Source: Oscarella lobularis (Eukaryota; Porifera; Homoscleromorpha; Homosclerophorida; Oscarellidae). From it: 64,000 nucleotides of DNA. Every line of letters begins with the position of its first letter. Within the stretch, counting starts at the first letter, position 1. Positions 31,853-42,739 of this stretch are shown in pieces. Where the stretch lies: contig NC_089175.1 in assembly GCF_947507565.1 (NCBI RefSeq), positions 4,019,733 through 4,083,732 of the forward strand. The letters are read 5' to 3'. Both the position numbers and the translations under genes were made by a program. Under the pieces are notes generated by a model. It worked only from the letters and a program-made list of their open reading frames with translations, did not search any database and was not told where the DNA came from.

Positions 31853-34800
31853 ATGCGGAGGTCGAGTGCTTTTATCGCCCTCGGTACTTTAGCGCTGACA
31901 GCGACATTTGGAAGTAGGACAGGATATCTGTTCAATTGAAGTAACGTTACATGTTGTTTTAGCTTGCCAGCTCAATGTCGATCTCCAGTTTCCGTCAAAG
32001 ACTTCTATCCTAGTGGAAGGAAAAGCATACATCAGTGGCTTTATTACCTGCGCTGCTGCTTCCAGTCCAACTCTCGTGCTAAATTTGTATCACATCGACA
32101 GTCAAGGAAATAGACAAATTGTTGTGGATGGTGGAGATGGTGGAAGAGTTGGTCTTTTGTCTCATTCCGTTCTCGGGATCACGCTTCTCACAGGTATTCT
32201 CGCAACCGCGAAAGTAAGTGACAGAGGCATCTACGAATGTGAGGGTCAAGACAATGGAATGACGAGTCAAAAGAATGCTACTATTTATGTAGACGGTAGG
32301 CAAAATACAAAGAGGATGTAAGATTTGTTGAAATTTCAGTGCCACCTTCTGCAAGCAAAATTACCGTCGCTTCAACAGCATCAAATGGAATTGTAGCTCA
32401 CGGGATGTCATTCTCAATCAATTGCTCAGCCGGTGGATCGATCAGTCCTATTCCAGTCATCACTTTGAGTCGTGATGGAACTGCCATTGGCAACGCAACA
32501 GGTCACCAACTTCTTCATACTGTGTCCAGTGCAACAAACGCAGATGAAGGCAACTATACGTGTCTGGCTAGTAATCGCCAGGGCAATGCAACGAGGAGTC
32601 TTCCAAATTTAATAGATGTACAAGGTAAGCAGTTCATATATACTTGGAGCTAGTTGAATCATATGTAATTAGTTCCAGCAAATGTTGAGACGTTTACCTC
32701 AATGAAAAATCTACCTCAAAACACGACAATAGAAATTGAAGAAGGGACTGATGATGGACTGAACTGCATAGCTTCAGGAGATCCAATACTGACAGTGAAA
32801 ATATTTTATGGCAACAGAGTGCTAAACGAATCGAGTGTTAGAAAGTCAATAAGTGCTACTCTGCAGTCAGTGAAAGTTGGAGAAGACGATGGATCATTTG
32901 CTTGCAGTGCAAGTAATAGCATTCATACAGGGATAAGGAATCTCACTGTCATTGTTTACAGTAAGCCAATCGCTAGTATGTACTTTTTAAGAAGTAGACG
33001 TTATTGTAGGAAAAGCAAGAGTGACATTTTTCACTAACATGACCAAGTGCATTGAAAAGGAAAAGCTTGCAACGCTTGAGTGCAACGCAGATGGAGATCC
33101 AGCACCAGACGTCACAATACTTGATCCAGGAGGAAATAATTTGGCAAATAGCACAATGAAAGCAACGTACTCTTTCACGGCATCCGAGTCACTTGATGGC
33201 ACGTATATGTGCAATGCGAAGAATAAGTACAACACAGAAAATAGAACGTTCACTTTACGTGTAGCACGTATGTGCCAGGTATTACTGAAATGAGTTATCG
33301 ATCTGCTTGTTTAGGCGAGCCTGATGCACCCACGGGTGTGCAAGTCGGCGATGGCGCATTAGGAGCTGGCGAGCTGAAATTCGCGTGGATGGCTCCTGTT
33401 CATAATTGTGATACTGACTTCCCTGTTATCAGATATAGATTGCTGTGTAGAGGAGGAGGGTCTACACGAGTTGACGTGATCATATCTGCTCCATCTACAG
33501 AGCAATCTGTACCAGAATCATCATTTCACTCCTCGATTCATTACAATTGTTCAGTCAGTGCTGAGAATACTATAGGGAATAGCAGTCAAAGCAATCCTTT
33601 TCTCCTTATGGGTGAGTACAGAGATATTTAGATCAGTCGTTTTTACGTCGTTGTGTATAGAGCCTAGCGGATCTCCTGGAAGGCCAACCGCTGTAACGGA
33701 GCCAAGATCGGCGGTTGTGTCATGGACCGTGAGTTCCAGATCTTTTTGCTGTACAGTTTTGTAATGTGAGAATGTAGGCTATACCCGCAGGGGATCGGCA
33801 CGGAGTCATTCGAAATTACACCATTGTTGTTTCATGTGTATCAGCTCACTGCCAGAGTCAACCTCCAATGTTATTTTCGTCTACATCGTTGCAACGAAAC
33901 ATTTACCGACTGCCTCCCAACGCGGACTATAGAGTGCAAGTGAGTGGTCACAACGTCATTGGAGAGGGGCCCCAAAGTCCGCCGTTCACTTTTACGACTA
34001 AACCTGATAGTAAGTGAAAACACTACTAATATTTGCTTGAATGGTGTGTATGCAGAGCCAACTGGGTCACCACAATCGTTTGCCATTCCTCGGCAACTCA
34101 TCCATCCGACCAACTTCACGGTGATGTGGCAGGTTTGTGGAGTGGACATAGTCGCTATAAATGAGATATAACACAAGATGTAGGAAATATTGTTTATTCA
34201 ACAAAATGGCGCAATAACATCATACACAGTGTATGTCGAATGCGTGACTGCATCATCGACTTGTCGCACTCAAACGAAATCAGTTGATGCTCCACTTCTC
34301 AGTGTTGAGATCACCAACCTAAGTCCATTCACGTCATACACAGTGACAGTATCAGGATGGAATAAAGAAGGTGAAGGACCGAGAAGTTCTTTACGTGTCA
34401 CTACCGCACAAGGAGGTATGAGCATTTCTTCGTTTACTTCAGCATTTTCACCATGCAACGTTTCCTAGTACCGGGTCCAGTGCAGAATCTGATGGCCACT
34501 CCATTCAATACAAGAGCAGTGAATGTGTCTTGGACAGAGCCATCCGCTCTAAACGGAGAGCTTCAGCGCTACGATGTTACCTATTCGCCCAGTGGAACGA
34601 CTATCTACGCAAGTACGCCTTCAATTGTGATAGGAAATCTAATGGACGAGAAGTACACGTTTGAAGTAAGAGTGGTGACCGGAGGGGGAAGCAGTCAACA
34701 GAGAACAGCGGAACAGCGTCCCGTCTGTAGGACGACTTCGTTATTTATAGCGTTGACATCAATGCAGGCTCTGCTTTTGTTTAGTTCCTCACACAGTATC

Positions 34801-35472
34801 AGGTCCCGAAAAGACCATTCCTCTGGAGTTCAATTCCAAAAGAACAATTTCGGGTGACTTTCGAAGCTATCCATTCAGAGGAGTGGTCAAACTGATGAGA
34901 TCTAATGAGGACCTGACTTCATCAGCCGACGTCAGTAACAGAACAGAAGCTCCTCCCCACAGTCAGCGTCTGACGTACACTGTAAGTAAAGTTGGATCCT
35001 ATTCATGTGCATTCGCTGGTCCAGCAGATTCTGCCACATTTGAAGTAACTGGTATGTATGGAACTATCTATTCAAGGAACTTAAATTAATTATTCTTATG
35101 ACAGCTCCGGCAGAAATTCTGAATTCAACGCAGAGTCCACTTAGTCTCGATGGGTCGTCTATTTCAATATTTGTCGAAGCTAGACAGTATCCAGATATAC
35201 CAGAAATCAGTTGTGCAGATTTGACAGGCGAAGTGTCAACGTTAGAATCTCCAGATGGGGCTAACTACAGGAGAGCTACATTCACTGTACCAACAGCGCG
35301 GACCGTGGAGTGCAGCATTGTTGGGACTGACAAGACGGTGACTATAGTCATTGAAGGTGGCTCATCTAAGACGGGTCCAATCTTCGGTCTTCCGGGCTGG
35401 TATGACTACTTGGTCGTTGGCATAATTTTTTTGTTCTTATTTTATTGCTCTTTATTTTACTATTTCTTCTGA
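31853..35472 (+). CDS. L5: long-class receptor, frameshifted in the TM exon
   Basis: Predicted 1007 residues to the premature stop. Exons 31853-31913 signal (MRRSSAFIALGTLALTATFG), 31963-32295 Ig1, 32340-32624 Ig2, 32673-32960 Ig3, 33010-33267 Ig4, 33315-33611 FN3-1, 33661-33728 and 33778-34009 FN3-2, 34056-34132 and 34184-34415 FN3-3, 34469-34726 FN3-4, 34785-35051 Ig5, 35105-35472 Ig6 and TM. Relative to L3, one G is missing after the T7 run near 35433, so the TM reads FLFLFYCSLFYYFF and stops with no tail. Ig5 also has Gly where every other copy has the first Ig Cys (ISGDF against ISCDF, about 34855). Either an early pseudogene or a tail-less form; a sequencing error in the T-run is possible for the frameshift but not for the Cys change. 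Confidence 0.75.
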
Positions 35473-35918
35473 TTCACTGGTGGAGGCGCGGTAGAATGCC
35501 GTCGTGCTGTAACTTCAATTCAAGTGAGACTACTCTAGCAGGAGACGAATAAAACAAAAGTCAAGACATTTTTTCACAGTTAACAACGTTCAGAAAGTCA
35601 AAAAAGATGCTCCTAGGAGGCGGCGTATACATCTCGGGGTTAAGAAAACAAAAGGAAATTTTTGCAATTTATTTTTAATGTCTGTCCAAGGTACCCATTT
35701 TCGAAGAAATTCTTCCCAAGGCACCCGTTTACGAAGAAATTCTCCCCACTGGCGGCGGAAGCAAGAATGAGAGACGAATGACGGAGAGTCGAGCGTACGA
35801 GTCTTTTAAAGAGGTTGCTAAACAGCGGCCCGATGAAGGTTTGAATTTGCGTTCCAATCCCTTGTACGATCGCATGCCTCCGCGGGCATCAGTGGCGTTG
35901 TGTGAACAGCAGCTCTAG
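35473..35918 (+). pseudogene. L5 tail exons, out of frame
   Basis: The tail coding sequence persists: a juxtamembrane exon like L3 from about 35580, then IFEEI and VYEEIL (the same 30-bp duplication as L3), AYESF and LYDRM, ending at the TAG 35916-35918. The TM frameshift and further length changes disconnect it from the L5 frame. Confidence 0.65.
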
Positions 35919-36008
35919 GATGCGTGACTCGTGATTAACTGTTGAACCTCAGTTCGTAAACCATTATTACATTGGTACAGTATCTCTGAAAGAAACTAAC
36001 TAGTAAGT

Positions 36009-36028
36009 CACACACACAAACACACACA
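36009..36028. repeat. (CA)n microsatellite, short
   Basis: Short, interrupted CA repeat in the 3' flank of L5, equivalent to those after L2 and L3. Confidence 0.85.
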
Positions 36029-36109
36029 TGCAATCCACCGTCAGTTCTCTCTGACCAGTCTCGCTGAAGGAGACTTCTTTTGCTGACACATCAATTTTTC
36101 TCGTTTTCA

Positions 36110-37128
36110 CTAGGAAGCATTGTGCAGCCGGCGACATCGCAGCACATCCCAGAGCGATCGCGTAAGCGTCTTTGCCCAGAAACAGTAAAACGCCGAATTG
36201 GCGAGAAAATTAAAATGAAAAATGAAACCAGTGGCTACAAAGAGTTTATCCGGTAGCACAACCCTGGCGCCCCGAAGTATCTGCACGACAATATAAGGAG
36301 CAGGAAGAAGTGCGTTCGAGACGACGACAGCGATAACATACCACAGGGCTTTGGATTTGATAACAGACGTGGGGAATTGCACTGTCGTCTTAGCATTGAC
36401 AGTCACGGCAGGCAGAGCGGTGAGTTGTCGTCGTTCGATCATACTTCGAACGACTATTCTCAGCGTTTGCACGAGGTAATAGATGACAATCACAAAAGGC
36501 ACCCAATAGGATAATCCGTAGTAGAAGACAACAAAGGAGAGAATCTTGGCGGGATCCGATCGATCCACCGTGCATACCAGCCTATAGTAGCCGCTCGGAG
36601 CTACGTAGACTTTGAGCGCGTACTTCGCCCAGGTAAAGAGGGCGGCACGGCAATGACGATTCCAATCGCAAACGTGATGGCACTCGCGATTGCTGCCTTT
36701 CGGGTGGTCACGCCATCTGCGAAGGGATCTTTGAGCGTCGAATAGCGACTCTGCGATATGAGAACGGTTCCCCACATCGACCAGAAAAATTGCCAGTGCC
36801 AGAAGAAGTAGAACGACACGCAGGCGTTGCTCGCTTCTTGCGTATCGTTGAGTTCGTATCCCCTGACGGAAAACGTGAATACCCACACTCCGAGAATCGC
36901 GCGAAGGACGTCGGATAGAATCAAGTTGACGATGTAGAGATTTTGACCGGTGCGCAGTGCTCGCACGCGGACGATTGCCACGGAGGCGATTGCGCAAAGA
37001 AAAAGCTGGACACAGGCTGGAACGAGAAGGGCTATTTGAATATAGTTCACTCTTTCTTCCAGAGGTCTCAAGACCGAGTTTGATTGGTTTTGAGTTGAAT
37101 TGATCGCTCCGAGACCCAATTCGCTCAT
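36110..37128 (-). pseudogene. Intronless rhodopsin-like GPCR with one-base frameshift
   Basis: Minus strand, start 37128. Seven hydrophobic segments can be read: TM1 near QIALLVPACVQLFLC, TM2 NLYIVNLILSDVL, TM3 ending ISQSRYS (SRY where class A has DRY), TM4 IASAITFAIGIVIAVPP, TM5 after KILSFVVFYYGLSYWV, TM6 ALWYVIAVVVSNALLPAPYI, TM7 with NSAFYCFW in place of NPxxY. An N-linked NQSN site lies near the N terminus. At about 36640, inside TM4, one base is missing and the reading frame changes. With it restored the length would be about 339 residues. Ligand unknown. Either a fresh pseudogene or a sequence error; remnants of its 3' end after L2 and L3 show that it is an old component of the repeat unit. 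Confidence 0.75.
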
Positions 37129-38310
37129 GATGGTTCGAAGGCTGGCAACGTTTGTCTGATTGGGAGCTGTATCCTGCCTTCAGTTTATGACTGTGTGCAA
37201 CAGACTGTCTTTACGTCACAGACCAATCAATTACAATTAATTAGGTCGTATTCAAACCGAATGCGTAGAAGTCGCTTCAATGTTGTTTCTTCGGTTCCTT
37301 TGTCGTAACCAAGGCTCCGCAAATCGTACACTTGCACGAAGTGCATATAAAGTTATGTTTGTCGATGACTAGCAACTGTCGTGGGCTGCGGTTAGAATCG
37401 CGCCTGATGTTTTTGTTGTGATATGACAACGCTGAGAGCTAGACCTCCACGTCTCAGACTGGACTTCTATCAAAAGAACCCTTCCGCAGTTTTCAACGAA
37501 AATCTGTTTAGTTACCAAAAATTCCATTTGTGTTCGATGGAACTATTCACAGAACAGATAGGAGAATCGAAGTCACAAAGTTCTCTTCTGTGAATTGGCT
37601 ATAGGAGAGTGAAACGTATAGAATTGCGAGTGAGCAATGCATTGTGAGGCCCGACTGACGTCTACTGTAGGCTACATATAATGCGCGTTCGACGATCGTC
37701 TGTCGGGCTGCCACTGGACTCCCACGCCTTAGCAGTAGTGAAATGTACGAGACAGCCCTGGAGACAGACCTACTGGGCGACCTACTGGTCTTTTTCGCCG
37801 AGCGTCATACGGGCTCAGCGAAGAGAAGAGAATCTTTCGCCGTCTGGGTAGAGAAAAACGAGCGAGCATTGTGATCGTCCAAACTTCGCTTCCTGCTTGA
37901 AACAACAGACGGATGGCGGCGCCTCGAATGGGGGCCCCTTCTCGTCTTCGGGGAAAAGTGGGCTCGCGACGCGCCTCGGAACTCCACGAATTGATTTGAA
38001 GACGTAAATAAGCCGGAACGAACAAGAAACAGGTACAGTCTCTTCACGCTGCACCACCTTTGCCGGGCAGTCGTACGTACTAAAGATTTACGGTTTCAGC
38101 GACATAAAAATTCGCGTACAAATTTTAGGACGCCCTCTCATGCGAAAATGGCCTCCTTGTTCTAATAGAATCTCTGTTCTAGAACAGTAACCTCTAAGGA
38201 GGCACTACATTTTAGAACGAGACCATTTAGAACAACCTCTTTTTAGTGTAAGAACGTATCAATAGTTATAGATACCACCATGGCGTGCGTATATGCCATC
38301 ACTTAGCAAG
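37129..38310. other. Spacer upstream of the GPCR, contains duplicated block
   Basis: No supported gene. Block 37727-38040 recurs at about 41832-42130 (shared CGCCGAGCGTCATACGGGCT and GCTTCCTGCTTGAAACAACA), so it is a segmental duplicate. Overlapping minus-strand frames in it have no domain. Around 38190-38240 are short inverted motifs (CTGTTCTAGAACAG, CTAGAACAG, TTTAGAAC) of a possible decayed mobile element. Confidence 0.4.
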
Positions 38311-38755
38311 TAGATTCAGAACGCGAATTTGTTTAAGCTTAAGAAAGCTTAATTAGGTTACTGCAACGTTGTTAGGGGTGGTTCCCTAGTAAGTCTTGTT
38401 TACGACTGCGCGGAGCAAGCGCCTAAAATTTAGTGACTTCACACGATGCCTGTGCGATTAGCTGGGACGCTTGTACAAACGGCGCTAGTTGCTTTCCTCT
38501 TTTTGAAATTTGGAAGTAAGGCAAGGAGATCCCATGTAGATTCAGAACGCGAATTTGTTTAAGCTTAAGAAAGCTTAATTAGGTTACTGCATCGTTGTTA
38601 GGGGTGGTTCCCTTGTTTACGACTGCGCGGAGCAAGCGCCTAAAATTTAGTGACTTCACACGATGCCTGTGCAATTAGCTGGGACGCTTGTACAAACGGC
38701 GCTAGTTGCTTTCCTCTTTTTGAAATTTGGAAGTAAGGCAATGAGATCCCATGTG
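38311..38755. repeat. Tandem duplication of S2 promoter and signal exon
   Basis: A segment of about 226 bp starting TAGATTCAGAACGCG is repeated: copy 1 from 38311, copy 2 from 38537. Copy 2 differs mainly by loss of a 9-bp CTAGTAAGT-like stretch. Each copy carries an ATG signal exon (38446-38515 and 38663-38732) with intact GTAAGG donor, differing at one codon (GCG CGA vs GTG CAA region). Either could splice to the Ig1 exon at 38795, giving two possible transcription starts for S2. Confidence 0.85.
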
Positions 38756-41208
38756 GCGGACACACCCTTCAGCTGAGAGAACTCTAATTTTTAGATTGTC
38801 GGTTTTCGCTAACGTCTACATTGCCATCGGGCTCTAATATTGTGAAAGGAAGAGACTATTCATCAGGGATTTTAACCTGTACTGCCACAGAGGCGACTTC
38901 TCTCCAGTTGTTTCGATTCGATAATGTCCCAGGAACTGTGCATTCGGTTTCTGTTCCAGTAATACCCATTCTCAACGGTTTATTCTTGACTTTTTCTGAC
39001 TCTAATGTCAGCACTGGCACGACTGATTTTTACTGCGAGGCCACTAACGGTTCATATTTCATACGAAGACATATTGTAGTTCACTTTGATGGTATGTTCT
39101 TTAGAAACGGTAAATTTCCGACGAAACAGTTTGTTTTGTATTTAGTCCCACCTGACACGAGTAACGTTTTTGCTCGCTCTAATCCGTCAAGTGGCATTGT
39201 GGCTGAGGGAACGTCGTTTTCAATCAACTGCTCAGCAGATGCATCAATCAGCCCCACTCCAGTCATTGAACTACTTCACGTGGAATCTTCTTCAAACCGT
39301 ACTATCTGGGATCACGAACTGGTCTACGTTGTTGACTATGCAAGCAAGGCAGATCAAGGCAGATACGAGTGTTGGGTACGAAATCGGCAGGGTAATGTAA
39401 CAAAGACCATACCAATTTCCGTTCTAGGTAAAAAGACTTTTAATATATTTTGATTTGCTTCATGAGGTTATTTAGTACCAGCCAATGTGGACAGATTTAC
39501 AACCATTATCAATGTTCCTAATAATAGACAGGTTGAAATAGAAGAAGGAACTGACGAACGATTAGAATGCACAGCTTCGGGAGATGAACCGCTGACAGTT
39601 AAACTACTTCACAACAGCCAATCTCTTAATGAAAGTGTCAGTTCAACTGTAAGAGCTGTGTTGACGTCAGTAAAAATTGGGCAGGATGATGGAACGTATA
39701 CATGCACGGCAGTCAACGGTGTAAAAACGGATGAAGAAAATCTTACCATCACTGTTTATGTTTACAGTACGATCATCGCGTCTTTTTAGGGAGATTGGCA
39801 AATGATGTTTGTGTAGAAAGCGCTTCAGTCAAATCTTTTAATAATGCGAGTCAATGCATAGAAAGCGGTGCAGGAGTCACGTTTGAGTGTGTAGCAGAGG
39901 GACACCCTACGCCTGATGTCAGAATAATTGGTCCGCTTGGCAATACATTGCGATCTGCCAAGGGAAAAGCAAGCTACCGTCTTAATAGAGCTGAGAACGC
40001 TAATGACACGTACACATGCAGTGTCAAGAATAAATACAACGCGCAAAACAGAACTTCCACCTTGCGCATGGCACGTAAGTGAAAAGTAGATATTTAGAAA
40101 TGAGTAATACATCAGTTTGTTTAGGCAAGCCTGACGCCCCCACAGGTGTACAAGTCGGCGATGATGCATCAGGAGCTAATGAACTGAAGTTCATGTGGAC
40201 GGCTCTCACCGCTCACTACTGTGACGCTGACTTTCCTGTCAGATATAGATTGCAGTGTACAGGAGGCGGGTCTACGCCAGTTAACGTGATTGTATCTGCA
40301 CCATCTACAGAGCACGTTGTACCAGAATCATCGTTTCAGTCAGCAGTTCACTACGGTTGTTCAGTCACTGCAGAGAATGCCATCGGATATAGCAGTCCAA
40401 GCAATCCTTTCCTACTTATGGGTAGGTATTGATAGTTAGATCAGTCTTTTTCTACCCACGTTGTACATACATATGATATAGAACCAAGCGGATCTCCTGG
40501 ACAACCAGTTGTTGAAGCGAAGTCAAGATCAGCGCTTGTGTCATGGACTGTGAGTTCCATAACACTGTATTGTTTTGTAATGTGCGAATGTAGGCTATAC
40601 CAAAAGAGGATCGGCACGGAGTCATTCGAAATTACACTATTGACGTTTTATGTATATCAGCTCACTGCCAAAGTGAACTTCCGTTGACCTTGTCATCTAC
40701 GTCCCTGCAACGAAACATACCTGGACTGTCTCCCAGCACGGAGTATACAGTGGAAGTGAGGGGTCACAACATGATTGGAGAAGGGCCCAAAAGTATGCCG
40801 ACAAATTTTACAACAGCGTGCCCTAGTGGAGGTACATCATTATTAATTAATTGACATAACGAGACCCCAACGGTTTCTCTGTACTGCAGTCTCAATTGAT
40901 CTCTTCGCCGGATTGACTTTCACACTTCTATTTATTATTTTGGCTCTTTCTCTTGCTTTGGTCTACGTTGTGCGCAAGGCTCAAAACACGGCGTTAGTGG
41001 TAATCCTATGTTTTTATTTCATTAATATTCCTGCTGTAGGAAAATTCTACGTGCTTATTTGAAAATCGAGAGCATTCAAATGAGCAAAAATGCGCTGTAT
41101 GACGAAATATCTGCCATAAAAAAGAAGCAACAACTTGGAGAGGAGAACGTGACCCAAAGCTCGGCATATGATTCTTTGAAAGCCGCTCGTCAAAAGGAAA
41201 CGTCCTAG
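38663..41208 (+). CDS. S2: short-class Ig4-FN3x2 receptor
   Basis: Predicted 690 residues. Exons 38663-38732 signal (alternative copy 38446-38515), 38795-39091 Ig1, 39146-39427 Ig2, 39476-39766 Ig3, 39817-40074 Ig4, 40125-40421 FN3-1, 40482-40549 and 40594-40831 FN3-2 plus hinge, 40890-40992 TM (LFAGLTFTLLFIILALSLAL), 41040-41208 tail. The tail has LYDEI and AYDSL with 19 residues between them, and ends KETS like S1. Ig1 lacks some strand residues and is the most divergent Ig1. The signal exon is of the L0 type. Domain layout equals S1; the sequence of Ig2-Ig4 is closer to L0/L1. Signalling role inferred from the ITAM-like tail; ligand unknown. Confidence 0.82.
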
Positions 41209-42300
41209 ATTCACGAATTAAGTGTCTCCGCTGTAACTGTTCCAGTTTCTGCTACGTATTTTTATCCGGTTTCATTTAGCTGCAGCAGGCAAGTGTGTCG
41301 TTACTCAGGTTTTTTTTTATTTTTTTACATGCAGCTAAGTAATTTTGTGGAAAATTTGTACAATTTGGCAGCATATGATTTGCCAGATATTTTACTTTGG
41401 TAATACACTGCTCGTCGACCGAACAAAAATAAGCGCCCCTGTCAATGCTTTGACATTATGAACTTCAATCCGAAAAAAAGTCTGGTAGAAAATCAGGGAT
41501 CACAACGTCCGACTATTCAAACGCTGGTATTCTTTAGAGAGCATACGAGTTTCTTTGAAGTTTTTTTTATCTCGACCGCAAGCACAAAATGGTAAGTCTA
41601 GACAACAATAAGTGCAGACTGTCTAAAAGTAACACCACGAAAACTTAGTAGCCAGTACATCCCACCACGTGGACTTACGAGCCACTTTTGACTTAGAGAC
41701 GGAGATGATTTTATTTTTCTCGTGAAGACCAGACCAGTTACGTCACCTCACTGCAATCCACCATCAGTTTTCTCTGAACACACTACACGGCTTTGAATTT
41801 GTCGTCTTAGCATTGACGGTCGCGGTAGCAGTAGTCTACACTGTAGTGAAATGCACGAGACGGATCGATTCTTTCGCCGAGCGTCATACGGGCTCAGCGA
41901 AGAGATCGTAGGGGAAAACGAGCGAGCATTGTGATCGTTGAAACTGGTTGAAACTTCGCTTCCTGCTTGAAACAACAGACGGATGGCCGGCTTTGATTGA
42001 GCCTCGAATGGGGCCCCCGGGGCCCTTCTCGTCTCCGGGAAAGTCGGCTCGCGACGCGTTCGCCGCGCCTCGGAACTGCACGAATTGATTTGAAAACGTA
42101 ATTAAGCCGGAAAGAACACGAAAATCTCATGGTGTGACATCAGAAAGCCAGGTACACTGTTGAACAGTCTCCTTCACGCTTCACACAAAGCATGTCGTCT
42201 GTTTACGCAGCTGGAATACTCTTCAGTCATCTAAAAAGACTGCGCCGGCTTCGACCAGCATCGACGTCTGCTGCGAAGAACGCCAAGGGACTTCAACGTC
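41209..42300. other. S2-D3 spacer with GPCR fragment and duplicated block
   Basis: No intact gene. The 3' flank of S2 resembles that of L1 and S1. At about 41790-41832 a short piece matches the third-loop/TM6 part of the GPCR (CGTCTTAGCATTGACGGTCGCGG against 36390-36410) with an internal deletion. About 41832-42130 repeats 37727-38040. A 39-codon frame from ATG 42192 to TAG 42311 (starts MSSVYAAGILFSHLKRL) has partial similarity to noncoding sequence near 12000 before D1; I do not assign a function. Confidence 0.45.
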
Positions 42301-42739
42301 TTGAATATTAGGCGACTCTTTATGATCTGATCATCTCTGCCCGGCTTGTTTTACTGGTACTGTGAGCGTTGACTCAGTTTGTTTTAACCTTCCCTGATGA
42401 TACGAGATGAGTCGATGACGATCACATGATGGTAAAGGCAGCTCCTCCAAAGGCAGCTCCTCCAAAGGGACTTTCCCTGATTTTCTAGCTGCTCTATAGA
42501 GACTTCTCCGTGACTTTGTTTTCTGACCAAGAGACAGGGATTTTGTGTACAAGGCAATAGGCGTCATTTTCATTTGTCGGCAGGCACAGAGCCGGCGACG
42601 TTGTGACGTAATACTTATTTTTAGGTCAATGACTTCATCTTTTTGCAAAGTGACCTATCGCGATTGAGAGGCATTCCTATTCATTTCAACTGCAACGAGA
42701 AACGAGGCCGCAATCCTGTTCGGTGCCGACTCACCAACG
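42301..42739. promoter_or_regulatory. Upstream region of D3
   Basis: Close copy of 19880-20310. Holds the TTTTCTGACCAAGAGACAGG tract near 42520, a GTGTACAAGGC element where D1 has TATAAGG, and CRE-like TGACGTAA at 42604-42611, 129 bp before the D3 start codon. Confidence 0.45.

Noticed and set aside
37729-38057. Three overlapping minus-strand frames of about 80-98 codons
   Set aside because: They overlap each other in different frames, and the duplicate at 41832-42130 has incompatible indels, so coding is unlikely.
38150-38270. Mobile element with terminal inverted repeats
   Set aside because: Short inverted motifs (TCTAGAACAG, TTTAGAAC) are present, but no clear termini or target-site duplication could be defined.
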